Positions 39,670-49,135 of a stretch of 64,000 nucleotides of DNA are shown piece after piece. Position numbers and translations under genes: made by a program. Origin of the DNA: Prevotella sp. (GTDB taxonomy: Bacteria; Bacillota; Clostridia; Oscillospirales; Ruminococcaceae); contig JAMPIC010000005.1 of NCBI GenBank assembly GCA_023663025.1, positions 24,766 to 88,765 of the forward strand, read 5' to 3'. Under the pieces are notes generated by a model. That model saw only the letters and a program-made list of their open reading frames with translations, ran no database searches and had not been told where the DNA came from. The stretch's first letter is position 1, and every line of letters begins with the position of its first letter.

Positions 39670-39764
39670 CAAAGACTGAGCCTTTACCCTTTTAGACGCA
39701 ATATGTTAAAAAGGGTAAATTGTTCCCATGTGTAACAATACTTCCGTAACACTGCCTATCTAAG
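39670..39764 (+). repeat. Interspersed ~100-bp repeat, copy D
   Basis: The blocks AAAGACTGAGCCTTTACCCT, AAGGGTAAATTGTTCCCATG, AACAATACTTCCGTAAC and CTGCCTA are in the same order as copy A. It lies at the 3' end of the histidine kinase gene. Confidence 0.75.
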
Positions 39765-39772
39765 TCCCCGCC

Positions 39773-41407
39773 CTATGCTTTTACGGGTATCTTTATCACC
39801 GCGCTGAACCCTATCCCCTCCCCCGACCTGAACACTGCCGTTCCGCCGAGAGCTTCCGTCCTTTCGGTTATGCCTTTCAGACCGTCGTGAGCGGTTATTT
39901 CCGCGCAGCCCCTGCCGTTGTCGAACACATACAGCTCCATAGACGTTCCGAGAAATTTTATGATAACGTCTATCCTGTCCGCACCCGAATACCTTACCGC
40001 ATTGGTGATAAGCTCCCGAAAGCTGCTGTACACGCTCTGCACGCAGAACGCGTAGCTGCTGTCCTCCGCGCCCTGCGCGCACACTTTGACGCTTATGTCC
40101 CTCACCGCGTTCGCAACCGTCCTTACGGCGGCGGTGACGGTAGTCATAAAGCTGTCCTCCCGCAGGTCGTTTATTGAGCACCTCAGCTGGGTAAGTCCCC
40201 CTCTTGCCAGCGATTCCGTCTGCTCGGCGAAATCAAGCAGCTCCTCCGCTTCGGGCACAGCCCGTATATTGGCGATACGCGACTTTGACAGCTTTGCGAG
40301 GGAGCTTATCATCGTAAAGGTATGCCCCGCAGTGTCGTGTACCTCTTGGGCTATCCTGTTCCGCTCCTGCTCCAGAGCCAGCTTCTGCCGCGCGAGAGCA
40401 AGCTCGTCGTTTTTTTCGATAAGCTGATAGTAACGGGATATATCTGAAATGATTATCAGCCGCGCTATCGGTATGCCGTTTCCGTTGCGGCAGAAATAGT
40501 GCTTTATGCCGTACACAATCCCGTCTTTTTCGATTTCCGCGCGGTCGAAGCTTTCGCTTATCCTTTTGCCGTTGAGTTCGGAAATATACTCCATAAAAGA
40601 AGCAAGGTCGGTTTTTGCGGTAATGCCCAGCTGCTTTTTCGCCATACCGTTGATGTAGGAAATACGCCCGCGCCTGTTGAAAACCGCCACGCCCTCCTCA
40701 ATGGAGTTGAACGCGTCCTCAAAGGCGATCTCGTTCACGTTCAGAAAACCGTAACGGTATGTCGCGAGAAGCACCAGTATACCCGACAAAACAAAGGATA
40801 CGGGGGTCAGCGCAAAGTCAAGGGTTATCACGTCCGCAAGGGTGAGCAGGTTTATCGTCAGGGGTACGGCGGTACTTAACGTCAGCAGCACTGCCTGTCC
40901 CCGCGAACGTTCTTTTATCTCAAAGCATTTTTTGCAGATAAGGACAATGCCCGCAAGCATAACCGTATATGTATACACCTGTAAAACGTAGAAAAGCGGA
41001 CCGTGTACGATCCTATCCGCCGAAAATTCGGAGTAGTAAAGCCGGTGCAGCGGATTTGCCGCCGCGCATACAAACATAACGGCGGAAAAGGTCAGAGTTT
41101 CGATAACAAGGGGTTTTGAAAGCTCCCTGTCCATATAGCTCACAGCGAACAGCAGCCAGCAGCTCCCAAGAAAGCTGATACCGAGGTTGCCCACGGCGTA
41201 GCTTACGGCAAGCTGACGTTCGCTTTCCGAAAAGATTATCATAAGCTGGGAGACTATCCAAAGGAGCTGCGAAAGCAGGCAGCAGACGAAAAGGAACGTC
41301 ACCCTGCTGCGGCTGCCCCCGAAAGCGAGCCACAGTATCAGCCCGCACACCGTAAAAAGAGCCGCCAGCAGCATTCCCGTTATTACGGGCAGCAATTCTG
41401 TATTCAT
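39773..41407 (-). CDS. Orphan sensor histidine kinase (7TM-PAS-HisKA_3)
   Basis: The 544-residue protein has a seven-helix N-terminal membrane domain (about 1-220) of the histidine-kinase 7TM type, a PAS domain (about 235-330, with EGVAVFNRRGRISYINGMA), a dimerisation helix with the phospho-acceptor His in RIAQEVHDTAGHTFTMISSL, and an ATPase domain with FRELITNAVRYSGA and VFDNGRGC plus GLKGITERTEALGG. This is the NarL/DesK-type kinase class, which normally pairs with a LuxR-type response regulator. None is adjacent. The signal is unknown. AAAGGAAAA precedes the ATG. Confidence 0.88.
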   Translation of the reverse strand: MNTELLPVITGMLLAALFTVCGLILWLAFGGSRSRVTFLFVCCLLSQLLWIVSQLMIIFSESERQLAVSYAVGNLGISFLGSCWLLFAVSYMDRELSKPLVIETLTFSAVMFVCAAANPLHRLYYSEFSADRIVHGPLFYVLQVYTYTVMLAGIVLICKKCFEIKERSRGQAVLLTLSTAVPLTINLLTLADVITLDFALTPVSFVLSGILVLLATYRYGFLNVNEIAFEDAFNSIEEGVAVFNRRGRISYINGMAKKQLGITAKTDLASFMEYISELNGKRISESFDRAEIEKDGIVYGIKHYFCRNGNGIPIARLIIISDISRYYQLIEKNDELALARQKLALEQERNRIAQEVHDTAGHTFTMISSLAKLSKSRIANIRAVPEAEELLDFAEQTESLARGGLTQLRCSINDLREDSFMTTVTAAVRTVANAVRDISVKVCAQGAEDSSYAFCVQSVYSSFRELITNAVRYSGADRIDVIIKFLGTSMELYVFDNGRGCAEITAHDGLKGITERTEALGGTAVFRSGEGIGFSAVIKIPVKA

Positions 41408-41813
41408 ATGTATATTTTCCTTTCGGGTTTTATTGCAATTTTACTTTTATTTTACAGTATTTTGGGGGAAAAATCAACAGTAATTTACAACTTTCCTCTT
41501 GCTTATTGCTCCTGCAAAAACGTTATTTTACAAGCTTGCTGCAAACAGTAAAGAGCCGCCGTTTAAGTTATACGCGTATTATGAATAGGACAATTGTTAA
41601 CAAATTAAGACGCTTTTCACATTTTTCACACTGCATAATCGCAAATTTGGTTCTATACCTTGATTTGAAGGACTGTGAAAAATGTGAAGCAAAAATGTAA
41701 GGTTCTCTAAAAAAGTTTTCTCGATTGCTTACATAAACTTTTCACATTTTTCACAGATTTAAAAATTGCCATAAAAATTCCTTGCTTCTTGCCTCTTAAC
41801 CTCTTGCCTCCGG
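41408..41813. other. Intergenic region with three copies of a TTCACATTTTTCACA motif
   Basis: Copies at 41613-41630 (plus), 41674-41689 (minus orientation) and 41737-41756 (plus) are almost identical. The middle one can pair with either outer one, giving two mutually exclusive hairpins. A 64-codon frame at 41506 crosses this and is not considered real. Near 41780 there is a short CTTGCCTC direct repeat. Confidence 0.55.
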
Positions 41814-44800
41814 TCACCATTTCCAATCCTCGAAAAATCTTCCCGCCTTTTCTTTAAGCTCCTTGCCCTTGCGGACAAAATACTCGTTCGCCGCGGATAC
41901 CGCTATAAGGATGAGACCAACGGCAAGGAGGTATATCCACCAGTCTATCATTGTGAAAAAGTCCCTGAACATATAGACCGTCAGACCGAGAAGCGATACC
42001 GACGACACCGCGAACCAGCGTTTTTTCTTCGAGATAAAGGAGTAAAGCAGTATTGCCGCCGATACTCCCAAAACCGTAAGAGTGTTGAAAAGATTTTGGT
42101 GTACAAGCGCGTCTATGACAAGGCTGACAAAGCATATGCCGTATACCGCCGAGGAAAAGTTTTCCGACAGCGAGGGGTATTTTGCCCAGATTTTGGAAAA
42201 GGCAAAACCGAAGCCGCAGATTATCAGCAGGGTTATTTTCGGCGAAATATTGCCGCTTATCAGCAAGAAAGGTCTGAATATGAAAGCGAGAGTGAGAAGT
42301 CCGCTTGCGGCGGTGAGGGCGGCGCGGTTGAAGTCCCCACTATGCTCCCTGCGGACGAGATTGGCGGCAAAGACAGCAAGTATGACAAGTACCGCGAACG
42401 CCGTTACTCTGCCGTTTTCCGAGCGTATCATGGGCAGGGCGAGAAGTATCCCCGAACAGCAAGTATCAAGCTTGAACCGCCCGTTTTCGCGGTCAAGGAA
42501 ACGTCCGCCGTAAAATATTCTCGAAGCCGCAAGAGAAGCTGCCGCGAATATTGCCGCCAGTAAAAGGGATATGTTGAATTCCGTTTGGTACGACGCAGTT
42601 TCCGCAATACGGTACATCACCGCCGCCGTTCCCGCCATAGTAACCAGCGAGGGCAGATTGTTCCCGCATTTGCAGAACAGAACGGTCAGCAAAACGCTTA
42701 CCGCGAGGAGAAGCAGCATCATACCGTGTACCTCGGAAGCCGCGCCGATAAAAAGCATTGCCGCCGCCGTAAAGGCAAAGGAGTAAAAGGTTTTGTTCCC
42801 GCCTTTTATTTTGAAAATCACCGCTGCCGCCGCCGCAAGGACAGCCGCGTTTAACGCCGCCATATCGGCGAAAAGGCTTGAAAAGCTGTAGTATGCAAAG
42901 GTCAGAACCATTCCCGACGCGGGAAGAGGGAGAAGAATTTTAAATATTTCCGATAATTTGCTTTCTTTTTCTGCGGACTTTATCAGCATTGCCGCACCCA
43001 AAAGCGCGAAGCCGATTATGCCGAAAATATTGTGTTCAGCCGCGCAGGCAATTGCCGAAACCGTCAGAGCCGCAGGAAGATAAATGTCGGAAAATAAAGT
43101 CCGCAGGGGCTTTGCGAAATGGTGCGCGAGGGTAAGTGCAAACAGCATACACACAAGCAGAAATTCGGGGGCGGCAATACGCCATTCCTCTGCGGCACAG
43201 CAAAGATTGAACGCCGCAATACCGGCGAGGAAGCATTCCGCCGCCTTTAGCGGACTGTTGTTATTCCGCACGCCTCTGACTGCGGTGTAGCCTATATAAA
43301 GCAGCGCGGTCAGGAAGCAGTAAATATTCCAGTCACCGAAATTGCCCAGCATAATTCCCGCCGCCGGAATTGCAGCAGCTATGTTGAAGATTATGTCAAC
43401 GGAATTTACAGTTTTATCCCACCTTTCGGGGAGCTTCAGAAACGCAAGGCAAACCGCCGCAGAGTACAAAGCTCCGTATGCCGCAAAAATCAAAACAAAC
43501 AATTCAGCTGTTTCAATTTTTTTGTAAATAATTATAAGCGGAATTACAATTGCAATAAACTGTGAAACCGCCGCCCAGCGGGCTTTGGAGTATTCCCCAT
43601 GCTTTAAGAACGCCATTGCCGTGACTGCAGCCGCATAGGCGATATAAATTCCCGCCGAAACATAAAATTGATAAGTCCACTCGCTATAGAAAAGCATTTG
43701 CGGAATTGTAAAAACCGCTCCCAATAAACCGAGAATGCAAGAAAAAACTTTGAGGGAAATTTCCCAGTTTTCCGGTTTTTTTATCTTGAAAGTGTGTACA
43801 AAATTTAAGTATGCAACAGCAAAAATTGTCAGGTACAGCATAAAGTCAACGCTGTTTTCCGCAAGCTGAGCAAGGGTGAGTACCGCGAAAAATATACCGG
43901 CAAGCTGGGACAGTACCGCCCAGCGGCATTTGGAATACTCGGCGTGACTGCGGTACGCAGCCGCCGTGATGACCGCCGCTTGCAGAATATAAAGCAGAGA
44001 AACGGTATAGCAGGACGCGTCCCAATTTCCGAAACTGTCAATAAATGTGAACGCCGTACAGAAAACGCTTATCAGCCCGAGCAAAGCCGACGTTACGTCC
44101 GCGGCGGTTTTCCAGTTTTCGGGAAGTCTCGAACGGGCGGTATAAACAGCGTTCACAAACACAAGAAGCATAACCGTAAGGCATAACGCGGCGGATGCCA
44201 TGCTTGCGGAAAGCTCCGCGACGAGCATTACCGAAAAGGCGAGACCCGTAAACATCGAGGCAAAGGCTGAGGGCGTTTCGCCGTACCGCTCATGCCCGCG
44301 AACCGCCATTATGCCGACCGCAAAGGAGGATACAATGTATACTCCCGCCGCCGCGAAGCAAACGCCGTTCCAATCGCCGAAATTCCTCATAAGGACGTAA
44401 AACGCCGATATTACGCCGACCGCGTTCAGAACAAAGGCTGTCGTTTTTACGGGAACGTTCCAATCCTCGGGTACGGAAAGTCCGAACGTGAACATTCCGA
44501 GAGCGAACAGTATACCGAAAACAGCTGCGGAAAGAGCGAATACCTCCGCGCTTGCGGACAGCTTAAACATAGCGAGCAGCGCGAAAAACGCTCCCGACGA
44601 GAGAGAGGATACCGCCGCAGGACGAGTCTTATATACGCGGCGACCCTTAAATCCCATAACAGCCGCCGCGATACTGCGTATCACGAAAACAGCCGCTGCC
44701 GCGTAAAACATCGGGGAACTGCCGAAAGCCGCGCTTACCCCGCCAAGCAGGGCAACGGCATTCATAACGGGGACGACGATATGCAGGGGTTTTTCCCATT

Positions 44801-45836
44801 TATCGGAAATTTTGAGACCGAGGACATACACGGAAATGTTTACCGCAGCGGCAAACAGCGCGGCAAGGAGAGCAAATACGCCCGTATCCGGGGAAAGCTG
44901 AACGAGCAGGAGCACCGCCGCAAATACCCCGCAGAATACGGAAATATAGGCGGCTGCGGGTATGTCAAAAATACAGCGCCCCTTTGCGGAGAAAAGAGCT
45001 ATTATGAGCAGGGCGGCGGCGTAGAGCAGGCAGGCGCCCTCTCCCGCGACGGAAAAATACGCGCCCATAACGCCGAAAAATCCCGCTGTTATCAGCGTTA
45101 TAGCCGAGAAAAACGCGCCGAGGGTGTAAAACGCGAAAGACGTGCGTTCAAGCTTCATTTTTTTCCATGTGAACGCGCCGATACCGAAAAACATGGCGGC
45201 GACAGTTCCCACGGAAAGAGTTCGTCCGATCTCGCCCAGATTTACCCACACCGCAGTCGAGAAAACAAGTCCCGCAAGAACAACGAAAATAATGCCTATC
45301 ATCATCAGTACGGACATTGCTGCGGCGCGTTTTTTGCCTGCGGGAGCTTTTTCCTTTTTGATTTTTGGAGCGGCTTCCTTGGTGGACGCCGTTTTTTCCA
45401 CGGCTGCTTCAACCGGCTTGGCGTCGGGAAGTCTGCGGGGTTCGGCGGCGGGGTACGTTTTGTTTTCGTTCGCCGAAAGAACGTTTTTTTCCTGCGCGTA
45501 AACGGGTATGTCACGCAAATATTTATTCGCTTCGGATTGAATTCCGGGCGCGGCGGATATCGCGGCAGTACCCGTTACGGCAGCTTTTTCCTCCGCAGCC
45601 GTATTTGCGGGCGCGGAGGCTCTTGCGGAGTTCCCGCCGTTATCCGCAGACAAGGGAGCGGAAACCGTTTTTTCGGCTTTGAGGTTTGCATACTCCGAGT
45701 TGCTTATCCTGCCGCAGCGGCAAAGGTCGTCAACAAAATGCTGCAGCTCGTTCGCCGTTTTTGTCTTTTTTATCAAAAGCGGAATGAGAACCAGCGGCGA
45801 CAGTATCCACCCGATTATCAGAATAATATAAAACAT
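41814..45836 (-). CDS. Giant polytopic membrane protein with internal repeats (1340 aa)
   Basis: Two N-terminal hydrophobic residue blocks (1-25), a SHOCT-like helix (ELQHFVDDLCRCGRISNSEY) and a disordered Ala/Glu/Lys linker (60-175) lead into more than 1100 residues of membrane spans. The first spans (MIGIIFVVLAGLVFSTAVWV) resemble large SCO7613-like actinobacterial and clostridial membrane proteins. From about residue 440 a unit of roughly 130 residues recurs. Each copy has a P-E-x-W loop before the first helix, a GDWN or SEWT-like loop, and a YxxAxxxG..R/H..Y motif. The function is unknown. No helper genes adjoin it. Confidence 0.6.
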   Translation of the reverse strand: MFYIILIIGWILSPLVLIPLLIKKTKTANELQHFVDDLCRCGRISNSEYANLKAEKTVSAPLSADNGGNSARASAPANTAAEEKAAVTGTAAISAAPGIQSEANKYLRDIPVYAQEKNVLSANENKTYPAAEPRRLPDAKPVEAAVEKTASTKEAAPKIKKEKAPAGKKRAAAMSVLMMIGIIFVVLAGLVFSTAVWVNLGEIGRTLSVGTVAAMFFGIGAFTWKKMKLERTSFAFYTLGAFFSAITLITAGFFGVMGAYFSVAGEGACLLYAAALLIIALFSAKGRCIFDIPAAAYISVFCGVFAAVLLLVQLSPDTGVFALLAALFAAAVNISVYVLGLKISDKWEKPLHIVVPVMNAVALLGGVSAAFGSSPMFYAAAAVFVIRSIAAAVMGFKGRRVYKTRPAAVSSLSSGAFFALLAMFKLSASAEVFALSAAVFGILFALGMFTFGLSVPEDWNVPVKTTAFVLNAVGVISAFYVLMRNFGDWNGVCFAAAGVYIVSSFAVGIMAVRGHERYGETPSAFASMFTGLAFSVMLVAELSASMASAALCLTVMLLVFVNAVYTARSRLPENWKTAADVTSALLGLISVFCTAFTFIDSFGNWDASCYTVSLLYILQAAVITAAAYRSHAEYSKCRWAVLSQLAGIFFAVLTLAQLAENSVDFMLYLTIFAVAYLNFVHTFKIKKPENWEISLKVFSCILGLLGAVFTIPQMLFYSEWTYQFYVSAGIYIAYAAAVTAMAFLKHGEYSKARWAAVSQFIAIVIPLIIIYKKIETAELFVLIFAAYGALYSAAVCLAFLKLPERWDKTVNSVDIIFNIAAAIPAAGIMLGNFGDWNIYCFLTALLYIGYTAVRGVRNNNSPLKAAECFLAGIAAFNLCCAAEEWRIAAPEFLLVCMLFALTLAHHFAKPLRTLFSDIYLPAALTVSAIACAAEHNIFGIIGFALLGAAMLIKSAEKESKLSEIFKILLPLPASGMVLTFAYYSFSSLFADMAALNAAVLAAAAAVIFKIKGGNKTFYSFAFTAAAMLFIGAASEVHGMMLLLLAVSVLLTVLFCKCGNNLPSLVTMAGTAAVMYRIAETASYQTEFNISLLLAAIFAAASLAASRIFYGGRFLDRENGRFKLDTCCSGILLALPMIRSENGRVTAFAVLVILAVFAANLVRREHSGDFNRAALTAASGLLTLAFIFRPFLLISGNISPKITLLIICGFGFAFSKIWAKYPSLSENFSSAVYGICFVSLVIDALVHQNLFNTLTVLGVSAAILLYSFISKKKRWFAVSSVSLLGLTVYMFRDFFTMIDWWIYLLAVGLILIAVSAANEYFVRKGKELKEKAGRFFEDWKW

Positions 45837-46071
45837 AATGACCCCTCCCCTTGAGCTTTAGCTAAATTATACCATTCAAGCCGATCGGGGGCAATATGCC
45901 GTTTGTAATTATCGGAGTGACATTTGTCATTTTACTGCCCGGGGAAAAATCCGCCGCAAAGCAAATTGCTCCGTAGGGCATGAAAAATATATCGGGACTT
46001 CCTTTCCCTATGAGAAGCATATTTTTATTTCTGCGGAATATCTATATATAAAAACCTATATGGAGGGATAA

Positions 46072-47097
46072 ATGATGCAGGACAAAAACAATCTTGACGA
46101 TATGGCGAAAAAGTACAAAGAGGAAATGATGAGATTATACAGCAAAAAGCCAAAATCCGCGGTTCAGACTGTTCCCGCCGCTGTTTCCTCTCCGCCGTCC
46201 GGACAGACGTCTCATGCTGCGGCTTCCGTGGCTTCCGAAAAACAGGCGCAGACTGTCAGGCTCATGCCCGCACAGACTGCGGCGTCCTCCCGAAGCGCCC
46301 CGTCAGCTTCTTCTGCGGCGGTACACAAACAGCCTGCCGCCGCAAGCTCCGACGGTATTTCCGAGGAGCGGCGCAGGGAGCTTTCCCAGCCGCCCATGCC
46401 CGAGATACCGCAGAACTACCCCGACGCGGGCGTCAAGAGCGCAGAGACGTCAAACTCTCCCGCGCCGAAGTTTCCGCCTGCGGAAGAGCTGATACGCGGC
46501 GAGACAACGGAAAGACCCGCTCGCACTTCTGCGGAAAACACCGTCCCGGAAAACCGTTCCGCAGTATCCGAGGAACACAATCAGGGAAACTACACAGCCG
46601 CCGAGCCGCCCGCCGCCAATACGGACAGTTCCGCCGAGCCGCCGCAGGTAAACGAAAGCTATCCCGATGAGAACACTGATTTTTCTTCTGTGAATACGGG
46701 AGAAAATTTCACGGGAGAAAACCCTCCCGACATGAGCGGACAGGGCTACTTGCAGATAGAGGTCACGACCGCCTCGGGAGCGATACCCGTAAGGGACGCG
46801 ACGGTCATAATCACCGAAAAGACCGACGGAGTTGACGCTCTGATCGGAATGGTCGTAACCGACGAAAACGGAACTACTCCCGTCGTTCCGCTGCCCGCTC
46901 CCCCGCAGGCGCTTTCCGAAGCTCCCGACCCGAGCGAAAGACCCTACAGCGAATACAATATAAGCGTTTACAAAAAAGGCTTTTACAGTATCCCGCAGCT
47001 TACCGTGCCTGTGTTCGATACCATAAAATCCATTCAGCCCGTGTCTGTAATACCTCTTGCGGAATTTGAGCGCAGCGGCGCGGAAGTCCCCAATTAA
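46072..47097 (+). CDS. Protein with disordered N-terminus and carboxypeptidase-regulatory-like domain
   Basis: The 341-residue protein has a short helical start (NLDDMAKKYKEEMMRLY), a long Ala/Ser/Pro/Glu-rich region (30-215) and a C-terminal beta domain from GYLQIEVTTASGAIPVRDAT to IPLAEF. It resembles carboxypeptidase-D-like regulatory folds seen in clostridial spore and cell-surface proteins. It is the first gene of a three-gene operon with two peptidoglycan-binding proteins. GGAGGG lies before two adjacent ATG codons (46072 and 46075). No signal peptide is present, as expected for mother-cell proteins of spores. A spore role is inference. Confidence 0.55.
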   Translation: MMQDKNNLDDMAKKYKEEMMRLYSKKPKSAVQTVPAAVSSPPSGQTSHAAASVASEKQAQTVRLMPAQTAASSRSAPSASSAAVHKQPAAASSDGISEERRRELSQPPMPEIPQNYPDAGVKSAETSNSPAPKFPPAEELIRGETTERPARTSAENTVPENRSAVSEEHNQGNYTAAEPPAANTDSSAEPPQVNESYPDENTDFSSVNTGENFTGENPPDMSGQGYLQIEVTTASGAIPVRDATVIITEKTDGVDALIGMVVTDENGTTPVVPLPAPPQALSEAPDPSERPYSEYNISVYKKGFYSIPQLTVPVFDTIKSIQPVSVIPLAEFERSGAEVPN

Positions 47098-47124
47098 AGC
47101 CGCTGATGAAAGGAGGTTTTGCAT

Positions 47125-48522
47125 ATGCCCGAATCTGTTCCGTACATTCCGGAAACGGTCACGGTACATCTGGGGCGTCCGAATAATCAGAACGCCGCCA
47201 ATGTTACCGTAAGCTTTCCCGACTACATAAAAAACGTCGCTTCCAGCGAACTTTACCCCACCTGGCCCGAAAACGCGCTGAGAGCGAACATTTACGCAAT
47301 TATTTCCTTTACCCTGAACAGGATATACACCGAGTGGTACCGCTCGCAGGGCTATGATTTTGATATTACCAATTCCACCCAGTACGACCACTACTTCGTG
47401 GAGAACCGCGATATCTTCGAGCCGATAAGCCGTATCGTGGACGATATCTTCGACGAGTACCTTGTCCGTCAGGGCAGCGTTGAACCTCTTTTCGCCACCT
47501 ACTGCGACGGCGTGGAGGTCACCTGCGACGGTCTCTACCAATGGGGAAGCGTCGAGCTTGCCAATCAGGGAATGACCCCTTACGAAATTTTAACATATTA
47601 TTACGGAGATGATATTAACATTTTGACCGCCGATATCAGACCCAATATCCCCACCTATCCCGGAACTCCGCTTACCATCGGTTCGGGAGGAACGGACGTC
47701 AACCGCATCGAGATACAGCTTAACAGGATATCCACAAACTATCCCGCCATACCGAAAATATACCCCGTGGACGTTACCTACGACGACAAGACCGCCGACG
47801 CGGTGCGGGAGTTCCAGCGGATATTCAATCTGCCCCAGACCGGAGTTGTGGACAAAGCCACCTGGTATAAGATAAACTACATCTACACCAGCGTGAAAAA
47901 GCTCGCCCAGCTTAATTCGGAAGGACTTTCCCTGCAGGAGCTGCCCGAGCAGTTCACAGTGCCCGTCGGTCTCGGCGCGACGGGATTTCCCACACAGTAC
48001 ATACAGTACTACCTTGAAGTTATCGGAGCGTACTACAAAAACGTGCTGCCCGTGGAAAGCACAGGCGTTTACGACGAGCAGACCGCCAATGCGGTGCGTT
48101 CCTTCCAGCAGGTGTTCGGACTTCCCCAAACGGGAACGGTTGACGAACGGACTTGGGACGATCTTTACCGCGCCTACGCGGGTATTGTGGAGAACGTCCC
48201 CATAAACACGGAGGGCGAAAACGCTGTGCTTTTCCCGGGAACAGTCCTGACCGAGGGAATGACAAGTCCCTATGTGAAAGTGCTTCAGGAATATCTTTCC
48301 TATATCCATAAGACCTATCCCAATATACCCGACGTCAGCGCGACGGGATATTTCGGTCCCATCACAAGAAACGCCGTGACCGAGTTCCAAAGGCAGTTCG
48401 GTCTCCAGCAGACAGGCTCTGTGGGACCCGGCGCTTGGGACGCGATCTCGGACGTTTACTCCGACCTGCGGTTCGGATACGTAAAACAGCCGGGACAATA
48501 TCCCGGCTACATCATAGAATAG
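47125..48522 (+). CDS. SpoIID-like domain fused to three peptidoglycan-binding domains
   Basis: The 465-residue protein has an N-terminal region (about 25-165) with VASSELYPTWPENALRANIY, which matches the SpoIID/LytB glycan-lyase fold at its catalytic Glu (Glu42 here), followed by DITNSTQYDHYF and a CDG...GLYQWGS segment. Three PG_binding_1 modules then repeat the pattern TGVVDKATW, TGTVDERTW and TGSVGPGAW near residues 250, 350 and 455. It has no signal peptide. SpoIID enzymes cut denuded glycan during engulfment, which would suit a sporulation role. AGGAGG stands eight bases before ATG 47125. Confidence 0.7.
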   Translation: MPESVPYIPETVTVHLGRPNNQNAANVTVSFPDYIKNVASSELYPTWPENALRANIYAIISFTLNRIYTEWYRSQGYDFDITNSTQYDHYFVENRDIFEPISRIVDDIFDEYLVRQGSVEPLFATYCDGVEVTCDGLYQWGSVELANQGMTPYEILTYYYGDDINILTADIRPNIPTYPGTPLTIGSGGTDVNRIEIQLNRISTNYPAIPKIYPVDVTYDDKTADAVREFQRIFNLPQTGVVDKATWYKINYIYTSVKKLAQLNSEGLSLQELPEQFTVPVGLGATGFPTQYIQYYLEVIGAYYKNVLPVESTGVYDEQTANAVRSFQQVFGLPQTGTVDERTWDDLYRAYAGIVENVPINTEGENAVLFPGTVLTEGMTSPYVKVLQEYLSYIHKTYPNIPDVSATGYFGPITRNAVTEFQRQFGLQQTGSVGPGAWDAISDVYSDLRFGYVKQPGQYPGYIIE

Positions 48523-48538
48523 AAAGAGGGCGTATAAA

Positions 48539-49135
48539 ATGGCATACACCGACGAAGAAAAAAAGCGGCACATTTCCGAAATACAGAAATATCTGCGCAC
48601 CGTCGCGCAAGCCAATGAAAATATTCCCGTTGTGATCCCCACGGGAGTTTACGATGAAAAGACCGCCGAAGCGGTAAGGGCGTTCCAAAAGGAATACGGA
48701 CTTCCCGTAACCGGAACGGTCGACCGCGAAACATGGGATCTGCTTTTCGAGGTATACCTTGCGGTGCAGGAATACTTCACCGAAAACGCGGCGATAATGC
48801 CTTTCCCCGACTCCGCGTATACCATATGCGAGGGGGACAAAAACAATACCGTCTACATTTTGCAGGCAATGCTCAACACCGTCGCGGAGTACTACTCCAA
48901 TGTGAATTCGGTAGCCATAGACGGCGTTTACGGCAATTCCACCGTTGAGGCGGTGAAAAATATGCAGACCGTTACAGGCGAGGAATGTACGGGAACAGTG
49001 GACTACAAGACATGGAACAAGCTTGCGAGGCTGTACAATTTCCATGCCATGCAGTATGCGGAGCAATGCGAAAAGCAGCACAAGGCGGCTTTGAAAAAAA
49101 GCTCGGAGGTCTCGGGAAAGTCCGTCAATAGCTGA
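48539..49135 (+). CDS. Double peptidoglycan-binding domain protein
   Basis: The 198-residue protein consists of two PG_binding_1 repeats, the first with TGVYDEKTAEAVRAFQKEYG and TGTVDRETW, the second with DGVYGNSTVEAVKNMQTVTG and TGTVDYKTW, and a basic tail. It follows the SpoIID-like gene by 16 bases and is clearly related to it by domain duplication. It has no catalytic domain, so it may anchor to cortex or cell-wall glycan. Its 3' end overlaps the convergent kinase gene by 11 bases. Confidence 0.75.
   Translation: MAYTDEEKKRHISEIQKYLRTVAQANENIPVVIPTGVYDEKTAEAVRAFQKEYGLPVTGTVDRETWDLLFEVYLAVQEYFTENAAIMPFPDSAYTICEGDKNNTVYILQAMLNTVAEYYSNVNSVAIDGVYGNSTVEAVKNMQTVTGEECTGTVDYKTWNKLARLYNFHAMQYAEQCEKQHKAALKKSSEVSGKSVNS

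Noticed and set aside
41506..41700. 64-aa plus-strand frame upstream of the membrane protein
   Set aside because: It has no ribosome site, crosses two copies of the TTCACATTTTTCACA motif, and has a biased composition typical of non-coding AT-rich DNA.
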